64,000 bases of DNA, taken from contig NZ_BMLX01000002.1 in assembly GCF_014645535.1 (NCBI RefSeq), positions 496,001 through 560,000 of the forward strand, read 5' to 3'. Under the pieces are notes generated by a model that was not told the origin of the DNA, made no database searches, and was given only the letters and a program-made list of their open reading frames with translations. Each line of letters starts with the position of its first letter. Within the stretch, counting starts at the first letter, position 1. Shown here in pieces: positions 19,610-28,879 of this stretch. The translations under genes and the position numbers were made by a program. Source of the stretch: Silvimonas iriomotensis. Its GTDB lineage: Bacteria > Pseudomonadota > Gammaproteobacteria > Burkholderiales > Chitinibacteraceae.

Positions 19610-20665
19610 TCAGGCAATGATGCGGGAGACCGGCTTGAGCACCTCAAAGCGGTCTATCACTTGTTTGAGCAGCACGGGTAGCAACAGCCCGGCGCAGAAC
19701 GTCACCAGCAGCAGCACGAACATCCAGTTGCCGGTGTAGGGAAAGAACTTGATGAACACCCCTTTGGCCACGCCGATGAAGATCGTGTTGAAGAGGTAGA
19801 TCACCATGGAGTTACGGCCAAAGAAGTACAGCAGCTTGTCCTGGCTCAGGAACGGCAACCGCACAAGGCCATGCAGGGCAAACAGGGACAGGCCACCGAC
19901 CACAAACATGGTGTACGGGCCGTCGTTCATGCTGACCGCCGCTGCCACAAACAGCCCCAGCGCAAGCCAGGTCAGGCGGTCCAGCCAGGCTAGCCATTGC
20001 GCGCGGTGCAGCGCCATGGCGCCACCAAACAGAAAGAACACAAAGAAGCGGCAGATGCGATCCAGATACAGGTCATCTGTCAGCGGCACGAAGTGCAGCA
20101 AGGCCGCCAGCGCCACCAGCAACACAATGCGCCCGCCAGACACGCGCCAAAGCAGCGGCGTGATCAGCGAATACACAAACAGCACCAGCACATACCAGAC
20201 CGACAATGCCGGGCTGTCTTCTGTCTGGAAGAACAGGTGGTAGTAGCCGGCCCAGTACCCCTCCGGGCGGTCTTGCACATACATGTAAAAGCCGGCCAGG
20301 TATTTGCCGGTAATGATCAGCACGGCAAACAGCACAAAGGGCAGCAGCAAGCGGTTGGCCCGGCGCTTCAGATACTGGCCGAACGCATGGCCCCAGGTGG
20401 TCTGCGCGCCGGTCAGGAAGAACACAAAACCGCTCAGGTACATAAAGAACGGCATGTGAAAGTAGTAGATGGTGTGCTTGACCCACTCGTACCATGCCGG
20501 CTCTGACAGCGTGTCGTAGCGCAGCAAGTGCCCCAGCACCACCAGAATGATCGCCAGCCCTTTACCCCGCTCGATATCCGGCCAGCGCGTGCTGGCGGCT
20601 TCACGGCCCGGGGCATTGGCCAGGATCTGGCCGGGGTACATGGCGGATGCAGATTCCTGGGTCAT
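19610..20665 (-). CDS. acyltransferase-3 family membrane protein
   Basis: This 351-residue protein has about ten membrane helices. The N-terminal RWPDIERGKGLAIILVVLGHLLR carries the Arg and His spaced as in acyltransferase-3 (OafA/ExoZ-like) enzymes that O-acetylate cell-surface sugars from cytoplasmic acetyl-CoA. The start at 20665 makes an ATGA overlap with the preceding GT2 gene; the frame is open a further 249 bases upstream, but that part is Cys/Arg-rich and is a shadow of the GT2 gene. It is the second acyltransferase in the locus, so the polymer may carry two acyl groups. Confidence 0.85.
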   Translation of the reverse strand: MTQESASAMYPGQILANAPGREAASTRWPDIERGKGLAIILVVLGHLLRYDTLSEPAWYEWVKHTIYYFHMPFFMYLSGFVFFLTGAQTTWGHAFGQYLKRRANRLLLPFVLFAVLIITGKYLAGFYMYVQDRPEGYWAGYYHLFFQTEDSPALSVWYVLVLFVYSLITPLLWRVSGGRIVLLVALAALLHFVPLTDDLYLDRICRFFVFFLFGGAMALHRAQWLAWLDRLTWLALGLFVAAAVSMNDGPYTMFVVGGLSLFALHGLVRLPFLSQDKLLYFFGRNSMVIYLFNTIFIGVAKGVFIKFFPYTGNWMFVLLLVTFCAGLLLPVLLKQVIDRFEVLKPVSRIIA

Positions 20666-21573
20666 TGACTGCTGACCTCCGGCTCTGGCTGGCTGCGACC
20701 TTGCAGGCCCACGCGCACCGAATGCAGCCAGTCGCGCGGCGCAAAGTCGCCGGTCACCACCATATAAAGGCCCACCGCAATCTTGCGCAAAGCCTGCACC
20801 GCAACACCCGGATCGCCCGAGGAACGGGCAATGGCATACAGGCTGCCGGTAAAGTAGCGGGCCCGCAGCGTACGGTTCTTGTCGCGATGTCCGACCAGCG
20901 GGGCATCCAGCCACAAGGCGTGCCCCTTGGCCCAGGCCCGTGCCCGCAGGGCGAAATCCAGGTCTTCGCCACCATTGAGCGCGGCACCGACACCAAGCCG
21001 CTCATCAAAATAGCGCACGTGTTCGACTACCGACGCCCGCACAAACAGCGTGTTGGATGACGCGTTGACCACAAACGCTTTGGAGCCAGGCCGCCGGGCC
21101 AGCGCCAGGCCGCCGGGGCATTCCTTGATGGTGACCGGGCTGGACGCGTAACGGCAAATGATCACGCCCAGTTGCGCATCGCGGGCAAACAGCGTGGCAA
21201 TGGCGCTGAGCGTACCGTCCGGATACCAGGCATCATCATCGGGAAAACACACGGTGCGGGCCTGCGCGAGCACGCCGTCAGCATGCACTTTGCGCAACAT
21301 CAGATTACGCGCGGCGGAGAGCGATACCTGGCGACCCACGCGCATCAGTTCGGTATACGCCGGCACTTCCGGCGCGGGGTCGGTCTCCTGGCAGCGTTGC
21401 AGCAGCAGGTAATGGCGCACCCGCAGACCGTGTTCGGCCACGCTCTTTTTCACGCTCTCGATCAGCCGTTCCAGCTCGTCGCGGCGACCGCCTTGATAGT
21501 CGCAGGTGGTCAGCAGCACAAAATCAAGCGCGGCTTCTTCTGCAGTCCGGATCACAGCGGGAATGGGGGTCAT
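20662..21573 (-). CDS. GT2-like glycosyltransferase
   Basis: This 303-residue cytoplasmic protein has LDFVLLTTCDYQGGRRDELERLI at the start, SLSAARNLML, a DXD-type VCFPDDDAWYPDGTL, and GGEDLDFALRARAWAKG, all features of GT-A family-2 folds. The first beta strand lacks the usual SVVIPTYN wording, so it is a divergent member. The start at 21573 has GGAGG 6 bases upstream and overlaps the upstream acyltransferase stop as ATGA. It sits between two acyltransferases and is tightly coupled to both. Confidence 0.8.
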   Translation of the reverse strand: MTPIPAVIRTAEEAALDFVLLTTCDYQGGRRDELERLIESVKKSVAEHGLRVRHYLLLQRCQETDPAPEVPAYTELMRVGRQVSLSAARNLMLRKVHADGVLAQARTVCFPDDDAWYPDGTLSAIATLFARDAQLGVIICRYASSPVTIKECPGGLALARRPGSKAFVVNASSNTLFVRASVVEHVRYFDERLGVGAALNGGEDLDFALRARAWAKGHALWLDAPLVGHRDKNRTLRARYFTGSLYAIARSSGDPGVAVQALRKIAVGLYMVVTGDFAPRDWLHSVRVGLQGRSQPEPEVSSQ

Positions 21574-22724
21574 GCTCGGCCTCCGGTCAGTACCGCCAGT
21601 ACGCGCGGCATCACCACCCGCATGGCACTCCACACGACAAGGCAAATGCCGATCACCAGCGGCGGAATCAGGAAATACAGCAGCAGCGCACCGTCGGCGT
21701 CCGGCCGCACCACGTAATAGATCAACTTGCGCACGCCCATCATCAGCGGCTCATGGGCAGCAAACACAAAGAAGCTGGCACCCGCGCCCCACATCAGGCC
21801 CTTGAACAAGGCCGACTGCGCCCGAATGTGCCCGACCAGCCAGTAAATGCTGGCCAGGCCGGAGAGGATCATCAGCTGGTGTGGTACGGCGCCCAGCCCC
21901 AGGTTATTCACCTCATTGGCAGTCGACACGCAGGCCAGCGCCAGCGTCAGCGCGCTCAGCCACGGGCCCAGGCGGTCCAGCCCGGCAAGGCCGATGCGGT
22001 GGTAGGCAATGTAGGCACCGGCGACAAAAAACAGCGGGGGTTCATCAAACGGTGGAATCCCCGGCAACAGCTGCAAAAACCAGGCCGCCAGCATCAGCGC
22101 CATCACCACATGGCTGGCATAGCGCAACAGCCAGTACAGCGGCAGCGAGAGCAGCACCATGATCATCAGGTCACGGATAAACCAGAACTGGTAAGCCGCC
22201 GGATAGCCGCGCCAGCCGATAAAGGCGTTGAGCCAGTCCATGGCATCAAACTGCGCCACCGGCACGTTCTGTCCGGAGATAAACCCGCTGGCCGCCGGCA
22301 CGCTTTGCAAAGCGGCATACAGGCCAATCACCAGCAGGTTCCACAAGATGTAGGGCACCAGCAGCGTCGGGACACGCTTCTTGAGGCGTGTGGCATAGCC
22401 CTGGAGCGAGCCCTGGAAATTCCAGAAAAACATGTAGCCGGAGATCAGGAAAAAGCCCGGCACGGCCAGACGGCACAATTCCTGCGAGAAAAACTCACGC
22501 ACCATCCAGGAGGTAGGCGACGAGTACATATTGCCGATGCGAAACGACGACAAACCGACCGTGGTGACAAAGCTGTGGATGTACACCACGGCCACGATGA
22601 GCGGAAAGCGCAACAGGGCAAAACGCACCGAGATATCGGCAGGGACCGGCGTCGCGGCGGCGCTGGCTGCCTGCTGGCTCTGGCCGGTCGATGCAGGCAT
22701 CAACTGGCTGTCAAAGGCACTCAT
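21570..22724 (-). CDS. acyltransferase-3 family membrane protein
   Basis: This 384-residue multi-spanning protein has a variable Gln/Ala-rich N-terminal tail (about residues 1-30), then RFALLRFPLIVAVVYIHSFV with the conserved Arg and catalytic-type His, and the RLAVPGFFLISGYMFF segment typical of Fujikawa/OafA-like acyltransferases. It is likely to O-acylate the repeat unit at the membrane. The start at 22724 has GGAGG 5 bases upstream. A gap of 173 bp separates it from the polymerase gene, the largest gap within the operon; part of it (22725-22897) could hold an internal promoter, but none is obvious. Confidence 0.82.
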   Translation of the reverse strand: MSAFDSQLMPASTGQSQQAASAAATPVPADISVRFALLRFPLIVAVVYIHSFVTTVGLSSFRIGNMYSSPTSWMVREFFSQELCRLAVPGFFLISGYMFFWNFQGSLQGYATRLKKRVPTLLVPYILWNLLVIGLYAALQSVPAASGFISGQNVPVAQFDAMDWLNAFIGWRGYPAAYQFWFIRDLMIMVLLSLPLYWLLRYASHVVMALMLAAWFLQLLPGIPPFDEPPLFFVAGAYIAYHRIGLAGLDRLGPWLSALTLALACVSTANEVNNLGLGAVPHQLMILSGLASIYWLVGHIRAQSALFKGLMWGAGASFFVFAAHEPLMMGVRKLIYYVVRPDADGALLLYFLIPPLVIGICLVVWSAMRVVMPRVLAVLTGGRA

Positions 22725-22897
22725 GCATGCCTCCGGTGGCCAAAGCGCAAACGTAGCTGGACGGTTGCATGGTCAGGGTTCTCCCAGGTTCAGTCAGTCG
22801 ATCCGGACAAACCGGGCTCGTGGCCTGATTTGTCCTCGTTGTTTTTTGTGCTGGCCCCGCCTCCCGGCGGGCCAGGAACTACTCCACCCGTACGTAC

Positions 22898-24199
22898 TCA
22901 GCCCGGAACCCGGCGCGCAGCACGCACTCGCGGGTTGCCGTTCAAGGCATGTGGTCCGGCCCAGCCGGTCATGGCAACGGGGGTGTCGTGTTTTTTCTTG
23001 CGGATCGGGTCGGCCAGCGCCACCCCGCACAGACCGGCAACCAGGATCATGAAGCAGCTTGTGGCCGTGATCGTGTTGTCGGAATACGAATCCATCATGT
23101 ACATGGCCACGGTGACGAAGAACGCCAGCCGGTTGCCATTGCGCGGGTCCAGCAGCAGGCGGCCGAAGATGGCCAGGAACAGCGCCAGGAACAGCCCGGC
23201 GCCGACATAACCCAGCTCAACCGCCATGCGCAGATATTCGTTGTGGGCCGCCACCGTGCCGGTAAAGTGCGACACCCGCTCCGGGATCAACAAGCCATGG
23301 TGACCAAAGCCCACGCCTGTCCAGGAGTAGTGATCCAGCGCCGCCAGCAATGCGTTCCACATCAGTTCGCGCCCGCTGGTGCCCCCATCCTCAAGCCGGG
23401 TAATCAATTGCTGGCCAAACAAGGCAAAGAAGCCAGCCAGCACGGCGACGCCGTAGACCACCAGAATCAGCCGCCACACACCGGAACGCAGGCCGGTAAA
23501 CAGAATGACGCTGACTGCAATCAGGGCAGCCGCCGAAGGCATGCGGGTGGCGGTCAGAATGGTGATCGCCAGGTTGATCCCGGTAAGCACAATGCAGCGG
23601 CGATCAAACCCGGTGGTCAGGAACGCCGCGGCCACACTGCCGGCAAACCCGGCGGCGGCCAGAAACGCCGGAATCGAGTTCCCCTGCAAGCGGGTTACGC
23701 CGGTGTAGTCGTGCGCCAGCACCGAGCCAATCCCGCCCAGTTGGTACACGCCGCCGAGAACCACCATGCCGATCGGCAATACGGTCAGCGTCCACAGCAT
23801 CAGCTTGCGCTCGCGCTGGGTTGGCCAGGCGCACATGAAGGACATCACGGCGAAGAACGAGATGATGGCCTGGGCGTAACGGAACCAGGAGAAGTCCGGA
23901 AAGTCGGTAAACAGGCCAAATACCCAGGTCACACCGACAATGCCGCCGAACAGCGACAGATTGATCCAGTCCACTTTGCGGGTACGCAAATAGGCAATGC
24001 CGGCCAGCAAGAACAGGAAACGCTCGATCGAGTTCAACCCGCCGATGCCCAGCAAGGTACTGAGGTTGACCATCATGAAGCCGTTGGCCAGCAACCAGTA
24101 ATTGCGAAACCGCTTCCAGGCCCTGTCCGGCTTGGGTCTGGCCTGTTCCTCACGGAACGCCAGCGAAGGCTGCGGGCGCATTTGCCGGATGGCGCTCAT
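22898..24199 (-). CDS. Wzy-type O-antigen ligase/polymerase family protein
   Basis: This 433-residue inner-membrane protein has about ten helices and one large periplasmic loop. That loop carries GGTSGRELMWNALL, TGVGFGHHGLL and AAHNEYLRMAVELGYVGAG, the conserved pattern of the Wzy_C/O-antigen ligase family. In a locus with an initiating transferase and a Wzx flippase it is best read as the polymerase joining repeat units in the periplasm. Its start overlaps the epsI stop (ATGA at 24196-24199). The C-terminal 40 residues are Arg/Pro-rich and cytoplasmic. Polymerase versus ligase cannot be separated by sequence alone. Confidence 0.85.
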   Translation of the reverse strand: MSAIRQMRPQPSLAFREEQARPKPDRAWKRFRNYWLLANGFMMVNLSTLLGIGGLNSIERFLFLLAGIAYLRTRKVDWINLSLFGGIVGVTWVFGLFTDFPDFSWFRYAQAIISFFAVMSFMCAWPTQRERKLMLWTLTVLPIGMVVLGGVYQLGGIGSVLAHDYTGVTRLQGNSIPAFLAAAGFAGSVAAAFLTTGFDRRCIVLTGINLAITILTATRMPSAAALIAVSVILFTGLRSGVWRLILVVYGVAVLAGFFALFGQQLITRLEDGGTSGRELMWNALLAALDHYSWTGVGFGHHGLLIPERVSHFTGTVAAHNEYLRMAVELGYVGAGLFLALFLAIFGRLLLDPRNGNRLAFFVTVAMYMMDSYSDNTITATSCFMILVAGLCGVALADPIRKKKHDTPVAMTGWAGPHALNGNPRVRAARRVPG

Positions 24200-24891
24200 G
24201 ACCGTTGCCCCATCATCATGCGCAGTGCGTCCGGCGTCAGCGACTGGTTCATGGCGTGGATAAACGAATCCTGCATGGCATAGGCGCGGCCGCTATCGGC
24301 ATCAATGCTGGAGACACGCACCAGCACGCCATCCGGAATCTGGCCTTGCAGGCCGTATTCAATCTGCAGCCATTTGCGATGCGTGGTTTCATTGGCGACG
24401 ATATCGCCCACCGTGATCCAGTAGGTGATCGGCTCGATCCGCGGGCCGGCCTGGGCCAGCACGCGCTTGACCGGCAACGGCCCGGACGGATTAAGCACGG
24501 TGGCATTGGCCCGGTCGGACAGCGCAAAGCCCTGCGCCGAGTAGCAGACTTCCGGGTTATGCAGACGCAAAGAGTCGGTTTGCTGCTTGCCATAGGCAAT
24601 CGACAACATCAGCGCATAGCCTTGCGGGTTCACGTAAATCCGCGACAGCGTCTGCGAATAAAACTTGTCCAGCACGGCCTGCACGTCGGGCGAAATCACT
24701 GCCTTGTCGCCGCCGGGCGTCAGTTGCCATTCGCCAATGCGCTTGGGCAAGGCGCTTTCCAGATCAACGTTCTGGCGGCTGTCCGCCATCAGATGATGCG
24801 GCGTGAAGGTAAAGGCCAGCACCGGGCCGGCGGCGATCAGCACAGCCAGCACCACCGGGCGCCATTGCAATGTGGGCAAAGCCAGCGTCAT
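24196..24891 (-). CDS. epsI: exosortase-associated protein EpsI (B type)
   Basis: This 231-residue protein has one N-terminal membrane anchor (residues 10-30) and a periplasmic domain with LPKRIGEWQLTPG, IYVNPQGYALMLSIAYGKQQTDSLRLHNPEVCYSAQGF and ITYWITVG, the diagnostic motifs of EpsI. The Cys in HNPEVCY is conserved in the family. EpsI is found almost only beside, or fused to, exosortases, and is needed for polysaccharide production in Methylobacillus; its biochemical role is unknown. It overlaps xrtB upstream and the polymerase downstream, each by 4 bases. Confidence 0.92.
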   Translation of the reverse strand: MTLALPTLQWRPVVLAVLIAAGPVLAFTFTPHHLMADSRQNVDLESALPKRIGEWQLTPGGDKAVISPDVQAVLDKFYSQTLSRIYVNPQGYALMLSIAYGKQQTDSLRLHNPEVCYSAQGFALSDRANATVLNPSGPLPVKRVLAQAGPRIEPITYWITVGDIVANETTHRKWLQIEYGLQGQIPDGVLVRVSSIDADSGRAYAMQDSFIHAMNQSLTPDALRMMMGQRS

Positions 24892-25814
24892 TGCAGACTC
24901 CTTTTGGGCGAGTGACGTCCCAGACGCATCAGGATTTCACCCAGAATGCCCACCAGCACCAGCGCCACCACAAACACGGTCAGCCCGGCGGCGGTATGCA
25001 TGAAACCTTGCCCGGCCGCGTCACCGCGGTAGTAAGTCAGCAATACCAGCGCCATGACCCGGACCACGTTGGCCACGAACGCAATCGGCAACAGTGCAAG
25101 AATGATGATCACCCGCTGCCACCAGTGCGGCGGCTGCGTGATATGCACAAACAGAAAGCCCAGCGCCGACAGGCTGAACATGGAGTTCAGACCCGAACAC
25201 GCGTCAGCCACCAGCAACTGGTACTGGCCGATGTTGAGCACCACGCCGTTGCGGGCGATCGGGTAACCGGCCCAATACAACACGGCCTCGGCCACGTGCG
25301 ACACCGACTCTTTCAGCCCGCTGGTGATGGCATCGACCACCGGGCCCGGCAACGGCAACAGGTAGAGCATGAAAAACAGCGGAAACCACATCAGCCGCAG
25401 GCTCGCCCAGCCTTTTTCCAGCAACAGCCAGCCGGCCACCAGCAAGATGAACGAGCCGGTTTCCAGGAAGTAGATCCCTTGCGAACGCCCAAGCCCGTAA
25501 CAGAGCGCAAACCCCGCCACCGCCACCCAGCCCAGCCCGACAGTCCGGTCTGGCAGGGCCGCCAGCGCGCCACGCTTGCGCCAGAACAACCACAGCACCA
25601 GCAACAAGATGATCGGACCATGTTCCTGATCCGGCGTGGCCCACAGGGTGTTCATCAGCGTGTAGAGCGTAGGCAGCAGTGCACTGGTAAATGCCAGCAC
25701 AGCCAGTCGGCGTCCGTTGAACAGACCCGGCAGGGCAAATTGCGGAGTAACCGGAATGCGATCCATAAGGCTGGCCTTGTGCGGGGTTTCGCTGGTGTCT
25801 CGCAAGGTGCTCAA
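24888..25814 (-). CDS. xrtB: exosortase B (EpsH)
   Basis: This 308-residue polytopic cysteine transpeptidase-like enzyme has about eight helices. The catalytic Cys is in VADACSGLNSM (residue 206), the Arg in ANVVRVMALV (252) and the His in GFMHTAAG (273), the three residues conserved in all exosortases. It cuts PEP-CTERM tails; the neighbouring PEP-CTERM protein is its likely client. Start choice is uncertain: TTG at 25814 overlaps the epsG stop (TTGA) but has no ribosome binding site, whereas ATG at 25766 has only a weak AAGG. The tight eps order (epsG-xrtB-epsI) supports the B subtype. Confidence 0.93.
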   Translation of the reverse strand: MSTLRDTSETPHKASLMDRIPVTPQFALPGLFNGRRLAVLAFTSALLPTLYTLMNTLWATPDQEHGPIILLLVLWLFWRKRGALAALPDRTVGLGWVAVAGFALCYGLGRSQGIYFLETGSFILLVAGWLLLEKGWASLRLMWFPLFFMLYLLPLPGPVVDAITSGLKESVSHVAEAVLYWAGYPIARNGVVLNIGQYQLLVADACSGLNSMFSLSALGFLFVHITQPPHWWQRVIIILALLPIAFVANVVRVMALVLLTYYRGDAAGQGFMHTAAGLTVFVVALVLVGILGEILMRLGRHSPKRSLQ

Positions 25815-26671
25815 TTGAGCATGACCACGCCGAGGACCGTGGCACCGGTCACCAGCAACTCATCGCGCAGTTGCAACATGGTGCGCACGGACGACTTGTG
25901 CCGGCGCGCAACCAGCACTGCCGCGCCGGCGCGGGCCGCCAGCAGCTGCACATCCGCACCATCGGTCAGCGGCGGGCTGTCGATGATGATCACGTCATTG
26001 TGTGGACGGGCCTCTTGCAACAGACCACGAAACGCTTGCCGGCTCAAAAGCTCCTGCGGGTTGGGCGGCACGGTGCCAGAAGTCAGCACCGACAAATCGC
26101 CCAGTTGCCCCAGATGCTGGATGCACTCGTTACCCGAGCGCCCCGCCAGGATGTCGGCCAGACCATGGCCCGTCCCCAAACGGAACAGTTTTTGCAGGTG
26201 CGGCGTACGCAGATTGGCGTCGATCAGCAAGGTGCGCTCGCCCAACTGGGCAAACACCACAGCCAGGTTGGCAGCCACCCAGCTGGAGGCCGATTCGTCA
26301 TCCACGCTGGCCACGACAAAACAGCGCTCTGCCACGGCGTCTTCACGCAACACCAACTGGCTGCGCAAGTTACGCAGCTGCTCCACCTCGCGGGAGAACG
26401 GCTTGTAGGCAGCTACCAGCGACGCGTCATAGGCACCGTCACGCGCATCCAGCCAGGAATAATCAAACTGGCGGGCCACGGCACGGCGGATGTCTTCATC
26501 GGTCACATGGCCCAGCTTGATGGCGGCTTCGCCAAAGCGCATGCCGGTCTCCATCTGCACTTCGGTAATCTGGTCAACCTGGGCCTGGGTCAGCTTGCCG
26601 TCACTGAGAAGAATCTGGCCAATGCGCGCAGACTGATCCGCGGCTTCGGCGACGATAAGTTCGTTTTTCAT
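25811..26671 (-). CDS. epsG: EpsG-like chain-length regulator, degenerate P-loop
   Basis: This 286-residue cytoplasmic protein has an N-terminal GspE_N/MshEN-like domain (about 10-70) and a CpsD/BY-kinase-like nucleotide-binding domain (about 95-286). Walker A' (TLLIDA, Asp151) and Walker B (VIIIDSPP, Asp231) are intact. The Walker A position, which in EpsG and CpsD proteins carries a Gly-rich loop ending in Lys or Arg plus Ser/Thr, reads SVDDESASSWVAANLA (122-137), with no Gly and no Lys. There is also no Tyr-rich tail. It may have lost ATP hydrolysis and act as a structural partner of EpsF. It overlaps epsF upstream and xrtB downstream. Confidence 0.85.
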   Translation of the reverse strand: MKNELIVAEAADQSARIGQILLSDGKLTQAQVDQITEVQMETGMRFGEAAIKLGHVTDEDIRRAVARQFDYSWLDARDGAYDASLVAAYKPFSREVEQLRNLRSQLVLREDAVAERCFVVASVDDESASSWVAANLAVVFAQLGERTLLIDANLRTPHLQKLFRLGTGHGLADILAGRSGNECIQHLGQLGDLSVLTSGTVPPNPQELLSRQAFRGLLQEARPHNDVIIIDSPPLTDGADVQLLAARAGAAVLVARRHKSSVRTMLQLRDELLVTGATVLGVVMLN

Positions 26672-28068
26672 GAGCCTGCTCCGTGATTGAGCGTGAGTTT
26701 GGCTGTACTGCGCTGCGGCAAGAGTGCGACCTTGCCGTGCTTGGGATTGATGGTGGCCAGCACCGGCAGATTGAGCAGCAGCTCGACATCCACCACAGAG
26801 CGCAGGCGACGGTTGGACAGCTCGACGATCACCGCCAGCGCGCCGCCGAACAGCAAGCCCAGGATCACACCCAGCGGAATCAGAAGTTCCGGACGCGGGA
26901 ACGACGGGCCCAGCGGTTCTGGCGCAGACTTGAGCATGCCGGTATCGCCACGGGTGACACGCGATTGCAGCGAGGTCTCGGTCTGACGACGCAGGGCAGT
27001 GTCAAAGGCGTTCTGTGCGCTTTCCACTTCACGCTCCAGAATTTGCGACTGGGCGCGCTGCGTCTTCATCTGCAGCAGTTTGTCCCGCTGTGTTTCCATT
27101 TCCTTTTGCTGGTTGGCAAAGCGCGAACTGGCGTTGCTGGCACTGTTCGACAAGCCCTGGCTATAGGTGGCCATGGCCTGGGCCAGTTGCGCCTTGGCTT
27201 CGTTCAATTCAGCCAGAGACTGCTGATAAGCCGGGTTGTTGCTGCCTTCCTTGGCGGCCAGCTCCTTGAACTTGGCCTCCAGTTGGGCCACCTGCCCTCT
27301 CAGGTTCTGCACCAGCGGATTATTGATCACGTCCGGCTGGTTGTTGTGACCACGGGCTTTGGCCTGGGCGTCCAGCGCCTGGGCCTGGGCCGCTACCATC
27401 TGCGCAGACAACTCGGTCAGGCGTTGCGATTCCACATCCAGCTTTTCGTCAGTGGCGATAATCCCGTTCTTTTGCTGGAACAACGCCAGTTTTTGCTGCG
27501 CCGTCGCCAGATTGGCCTGCAAGGTCTTGAGCTGCGACTGGAAGAACGCATTGTTCTGTTGTTCCGTGCCCGAATGCAGATCGGTCACCATTTGCACGTA
27601 CGCCGCTGCAAAGCCGTTGGCCACCAGGGAGGAGAAACGCGGATCTGGCGAGGTGTACTTGATGGTGATGATGTTGCCGTCACGCGCTACCGTCGCCTTG
27701 ACGTGTTGCAGCAGCTGGTCGGCCAGCCAGTCATCCAGCGTGCCCTTGCCTTGCGTGGCATCCATGTACGACTGTTGCACCTCTCTGTCCTCACCCAGCT
27801 TGAGGGCATGGACCACCTTGATCGCCGTGTTGTGGCTTTCAATGATCTTGGCCTGCGTGGACAGATAACCCGGCGCGCTGGTCTGGGCATCGACCTGGCC
27901 GCTGACCGGGTCGATCGACCCCACGTCAATGGTCAGGATGGCTTCCGCTGCGTAGCGCGGCGGGAAGAACATCACAATGGCCACCATCATTGCGACCATC
28001 ACAAAGAGCACCAGCAAGACCAGCCGCTTGCGCGCTTTGAGAATCTGTAAAAGTTGTCCGATCGTCAT
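26668..28068 (-). CDS. epsF: chain-length determinant protein EpsF (Wzz/GNVR family)
   Basis: This 466-residue polysaccharide co-polymerase has a first membrane helix at about residues 17-37, a long periplasmic coiled-coil region (about 150-370, rich in Gln, Ala and Glu), and a second helix at about 400-422 (LIPLGVILGLLFGGALAVI). A short cytoplasmic tail ends with LLNLPVLATINPKHGKVALLP, which contacts the partner kinase. The GNVR-like region is before the second helix. It sets polymer length with EpsG and the Wzy-type polymerase and connects them to the outer-membrane exporter EpsE. The 4-base overlap with epsG supports a complex. Confidence 0.93.
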   Translation of the reverse strand: MTIGQLLQILKARKRLVLLVLFVMVAMMVAIVMFFPPRYAAEAILTIDVGSIDPVSGQVDAQTSAPGYLSTQAKIIESHNTAIKVVHALKLGEDREVQQSYMDATQGKGTLDDWLADQLLQHVKATVARDGNIITIKYTSPDPRFSSLVANGFAAAYVQMVTDLHSGTEQQNNAFFQSQLKTLQANLATAQQKLALFQQKNGIIATDEKLDVESQRLTELSAQMVAAQAQALDAQAKARGHNNQPDVINNPLVQNLRGQVAQLEAKFKELAAKEGSNNPAYQQSLAELNEAKAQLAQAMATYSQGLSNSASNASSRFANQQKEMETQRDKLLQMKTQRAQSQILEREVESAQNAFDTALRRQTETSLQSRVTRGDTGMLKSAPEPLGPSFPRPELLIPLGVILGLLFGGALAVIVELSNRRLRSVVDVELLLNLPVLATINPKHGKVALLPQRSTAKLTLNHGAGS

Positions 28069-28090
28069 CGCTCTCTCCCTTCAATGACAC

Positions 28091-28879
28091 TCAGAAAATG
28101 CTTTCAGGCACGAAAACGACGTCGTTTTCCTGCAAGAGATCATCAGGCTTGGCATCTTTGCGGGTGACCTTGCCGTCTGCAGTGGTGCGTGTCAGCACCA
28201 GGCTGGAGTGCGAGGCGCGCGTGGTATAACCACCGGCCAGCGACAAGGCCTGCATCACCGACATGTTCTGCTCAAGACGGAAACCACCAGCGCGATTGAC
28301 GTCGCCGTAGACGTACACCATGGCCATGCGCGGCACGTAGATCACGTCGCCGTTCTTGAGCCGGGTTTCCAGCGCCGTTGCGCCATCCCCGCCGGTCACA
28401 AGGCGCGGCAGCATGATTTCGGTGCGCTGGTTGTCACGCACCAGGAACACCTTGTCGCCACCATTGGGGGAAATCCCGCCGGCCAGGGCCAGCAGATCCA
28501 CCACATTGATGGAAGAATCCAGCGGGAAACGTCCCGGGTGATTGACTTCACCAACCACCGAAACCATCTGGCTCTTGTATTGCGAAACCAGAATATTGAC
28601 GTTGGGCTTCTTGATGAAATCGCCATCCACCAGTTTTTTGGCAATCAGCGCTTCGGCTTCAGAAAAGGTTTTACCCTTGACCGATACCGTACCAATCATG
28701 GGATAGGTAATGGTGCCTTCCTGACTGACCTGGATTTCTTTTTCCAGCTCAGGGTGGTCATAAACCGAAATCTTCAATACATCACCCGTGCCCAGGCGAT
28801 ATTCGCCGGCATCAGCGGCTTTAACCTGCATTGCAACAGCCAGCATGCAGAGTGCGAAAAATGTAATCAGTTTTTTCAT
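28091..28879 (-). CDS. epsE: polysaccharide export protein EpsE (Wza-like)
   Basis: This 262-residue protein has a Sec signal peptide (residues 1-21), then the Poly_export domain: YRLGTGDVLKISVYDHPELEKEIQVSQEGTI, ending before about residue 100. Two SLBB domains follow (VSVVGEVNHPGRFPLD at about 113-128 and VYVYGDVNRAGGFRLE at about 195-210). It forms the outer-membrane/periplasmic export channel. There is no lipobox Cys, unlike Wza of E. coli but like EpsE of Methylobacillus-type loci. The start overlaps the epsD stop as ATGA. Confidence 0.93.
   Translation of the reverse strand: MKKLITFFALCMLAVAMQVKAADAGEYRLGTGDVLKISVYDHPELEKEIQVSQEGTITYPMIGTVSVKGKTFSEAEALIAKKLVDGDFIKKPNVNILVSQYKSQMVSVVGEVNHPGRFPLDSSINVVDLLALAGGISPNGGDKVFLVRDNQRTEIMLPRLVTGGDGATALETRLKNGDVIYVPRMAMVYVYGDVNRAGGFRLEQNMSVMQALSLAGGYTTRASHSSLVLTRTTADGKVTRKDAKPDDLLQENDVVFVPESIF

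Noticed and set aside
21753-23210. A 485-codon plus-strand open frame
   Set aside because: It is antisense to the acyltransferase and polymerase genes and is Gln/His/Arg-rich, typical of a shadow frame.
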